DNA of 64,000 nucleotides from Microglena sp. YARC. Its lineage: Eukaryota; Chlorophyta; Chlorophyceae; Chlamydomonadales; Chlamydomonadaceae. The notes under the pieces are model-generated. The model saw only the letters and a list, made by a program, of their open reading frames with translations. It was not told the DNA's origin and did not search any database. Shown piece by piece: positions 63,840-64,000 of this stretch. The stretch's first letter is position 1, and every line of letters starts with the position of its first letter. The DNA lies in assembly GCA_022414725.1 (NCBI GenBank), contig CM039466.1, positions 18,575,375-18,639,374 on the forward strand, in the 5' to 3' direction. The position numbers were made by a program, and so were the translations under genes.

Positions 63840-64000
63840 TACCAACACAAATAAACTACCAACACAACTGAACACAAGTACAAATAAGCTGCACCACCCA
63901 ACCAAGACAAATACAGTTGCCCCTCCCTCAAACATAACCCACCAACACAAATAAACTTGTAACACAAATACAAATATAAATAAAGTGCACCACCCACCCA
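63840..64000. repeat. ACACAAATA-rich terminal stretch
   Basis: Short repeats of accaacacaaataaac and gtacaaataaactgcacc up to the window edge. No gene seen. Confidence 0.7.

Overview
The window looks like nuclear DNA of a photosynthetic eukaryote, most likely a green alga. The grounds are a split gene for a FabG-type 3-oxoacyl-ACP reductase, GT-AG introns throughout, tRNA-derived SINEs, TIR transposons, and heavy micro- and minisatellite content. I cannot name a genus from sequence alone. Most of the 64 kb is repeats, and only about nine genes can be supported.

Layout. 1-9483 (+): 3' part of the reductase gene; the Rossmann N-terminus lies upstream of the window. Its introns hold minisatellites and many partial copies of the exons. 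9800-14700: minisatellites, a SINE, MITEs and diverged repeats. 14769-16830 (-): ankyrin-repeat gene broken by stops and frameshifts. 18458-20632 (+): member 1 of a four-gene repeat-protein family. 20900-25860: dispersed repeats. 25862-29806: five TIR elements laid end to end, each junction a TAA. 30140-32433 (+) and 41951-42761 (-): two paralogous small disordered-protein genes sharing a C-terminal LPxP motif. 32600-41100: tandem satellites and MITEs. 43900-61170 (-): three tandem segmental copies carrying family members 2, 3 and 4. 61688-62182 (+): small basic-protein gene. 62300-64000: minisatellites and a repeat with G-runs.

The most unusual feature is architectural. In the reductase gene each exon has diverged tandem copies of its beginning (with splice acceptor) upstream, or of its end (with splice donor) downstream, or both. 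The unrelated repeat-protein family shows the same pattern, with exon-2 heads repeated every 91-120 bp. Introns here seem to grow by tandem duplication across splice sites.

The four family members share a 17-codon first exon, a phase-0 intron and a conserved promoter block about 105-120 bp upstream of the start. Their second exons have expanded into different coiled-coil-like repeats: heptads, units of about 32 residues, and 11-mers. No function is recognised for this family.
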